This document shows, in pieces, positions 63,408-64,000 of a stretch of 64,000 nt of DNA. Both the position numbers and the translations under genes were made by a program. The notes below the pieces were generated by a model. It saw only the letters and a list, made by a program, of their open reading frames with translations, searched no databases and was not told where the DNA came from. Within the stretch, counting starts at the first letter, position 1; each line of letters opens with the position of its first letter. Source of the stretch: Arcobacter sp. CECT 8983 (GTDB lineage Bacteria; Campylobacterota; Campylobacteria; Campylobacterales; Arcobacteraceae). The DNA is taken from the NCBI RefSeq assembly GCF_004118855.1, contig NZ_PDKF01000003.1, positions 62,001 through 126,000 of the forward strand. Reading direction: 5' to 3'.

Positions 63408-63730
63408 TATTTACTAGCTTTTATTTCAGCTAAGAACTCTTCTAAAGAGTACTTTTCTCTAGCTTTTTCACTCATAAGATTTATAAACATATCTCCTAGA
63501 TCACAGATTGTCCAATCATCATTTTCATCAACTCTTAAAAACTCTTCACCAAGTGGTTTTAATTCTGTTTTTAAGTGGTTTAATAAAGCAAAGGCATGTT
63601 TTGTATTTAATGATGTTGCAATTACAACAAAATCAACAATATAATCTTTTCCTGTAAGGTCAATTATTTCTACATTTTCTGCTTTTTTGTCAACTAATAC
63701 GTTTTTGATTGTTTCTATTCTTTTATTCAA
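63407..63730 (-). CDS. rsfS: Ribosomal silencing factor RsfS
   Basis: 107-residue protein binding L14 and blocking subunit joining when nutrients are scarce. Typical sequence: DLTGKDYIVDFVVIATSLN, WTICDLGDMFINLMSEKAREKYSLEEF. Overlaps the nadD stop by 4 bases; nadD-rsfS is a common gene pair. Confidence 0.95.
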   Translation of the reverse strand: MNKRIETIKNVLVDKKAENVEIIDLTGKDYIVDFVVIATSLNTKHAFALLNHLKTELKPLGEEFLRVDENDDWTICDLGDMFINLMSEKAREKYSLEEFLAEIKASK

Positions 63731-64000
63731 ACTTTACCTCTTTTTTTCCAAATTTTTTTTATTTCCCCTCTAATTCTTTTAGGAATATAGGAGATTTTAA
63801 AAGTGTTTCTAAGTTCAGTAGAACTTATTTTTATGTTTACTTTTAACCTTTTAACTTCATCATTAATTTCATATTTATAGCCATCTCTTGTTACGACAAC
63901 TAATGTCACAAGCTCTTTAATTTCTTTGTAGCTATCCCAAAGATGAAAGGTCTTATAGTTATCTGCACCTATGATTAAATATATTTTTGAAGGCTTATAC
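63727..64000 (-). CDS. nadD: Nicotinate-nucleotide adenylyltransferase (5' end outside window)
   Basis: The last 91 codons of NadD, making deaminated NAD+ from nicotinate mononucleotide and ATP. The frame is open to the window edge. Visible motifs: IIGADNYKTFHLWDSY and the signature KISSTELRN (ISSTxIR type), ending in a basic tail. About half the protein is missing. Upstream of rsfS. Confidence 0.93.
   Translation of the reverse strand, partial: YKPSKIYLIIGADNYKTFHLWDSYKEIKELVTLVVVTRDGYKYEINDEVKRLKVNIKISSTELRNTFKISYIPKRIRGEIKKIWKKRGKV

Overview
The window is AT-rich (roughly 70 % A+T by eye) and almost fully coding. Gene content and order point to Campylobacterota, most likely an Arcobacter-like bacterium (family Arcobacteraceae). 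The signs are: dapC-like aminotransferase next to murC; rnr/holA/rpsF/ssb/rpsR; an HP0268-type small protein next to miaB and a DUF374 acyltransferase; ctpA-purC-purS-purQ-SH3-like protein-plsC in the order I remember from Campylobacter jejuni; MqnE of the futalosine menaquinone route; and several histidine kinases with the HQWRQPL phospho-acceptor motif. The genus is an inference; no rRNA or tRNA gene is present to settle it. No insertion sequence, prophage, CRISPR array or tRNA was found, and no gap without a gene exceeds about 200 bases.

Layout. 1-2.8 kb: end of a succinyldiaminopimelate aminotransferase gene, an unknown gene and murC (cell-wall precursors). 2.8-7.0 kb: nhaA, then on the minus strand dprA, a YibQ-type polysaccharide deacetylase and ilvC. 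7.1-9.9 kb: a periplasmic binding protein gene directly followed by a membrane histidine kinase gene. 9.9-14.6 kb: rnr, a DUF2721 gene on the other strand, holA, and the rpsF-ssb-rpsR operon with a structured leader. 14.6-18.3 kb: a Fur-type iron(III) ABC importer (fbpABC-like). 18.3-22.7 kb: lactate permease, cysS and nusA. 22.9-26.7 kb: HP0268-like/miaB/acyltransferase/unknown membrane protein. 26.7-31.1 kb: a signalling cluster (receiver-kinase hybrid, membrane kinase, receiver-PAS-coiled-coil protein). 31.1-34.5 kb: bioF, a small periplasmic protein, carbonic anhydrase, a small membrane protein and mqnE in one operon. 34.5-40.0 kb: a possible small RNA, a CPA2 antiporter, DUF502, an AI-2E-family permease, pfkA and fbp. 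40.1-43.6 kb: modE-modA-mop-modB-modC with a ModE operator. 43.7-50.6 kb: DUF2237, a PLD-nuclease/helicase, another kinase, a deoxyribosyltransferase/MazG pair and truD. 50.6-58.0 kb: membrane and envelope proteins including a YfgM/BamB-like pair, ctpA, purCSQ, plsC and crcB. 58.1-61.3 kb: an AraC regulator and TonB-dependent siderophore receptor behind Fur boxes. 61.4-64.0 kb: tatA, argS, a 39-residue membrane peptide, rsfS and the end of nadD.

How it works together. Most of the window is housekeeping. The adaptive parts are metal acquisition (two Fur-type iron loci, one ModE-controlled molybdate locus), environmental sensing by HQWRQPL-type kinases, and a small nucleic-acid/nucleotide module around the PLD-helicase. 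The most interesting non-coding observations are the rpsF leader carrying a 16S-like ATACCGG element, a promoter-to-terminator small RNA candidate at 34.54-34.64 kb, and a good Fur-type operator between the CPA2 antiporter and DUF502. I did not find one clearly new multi-gene system. The strongest candidates for something undescribed are the small RNA, the YfgM/BamB-like pair, the binding-protein/kinase pair and the A9 junction between the MazG and deoxyribosyltransferase genes.
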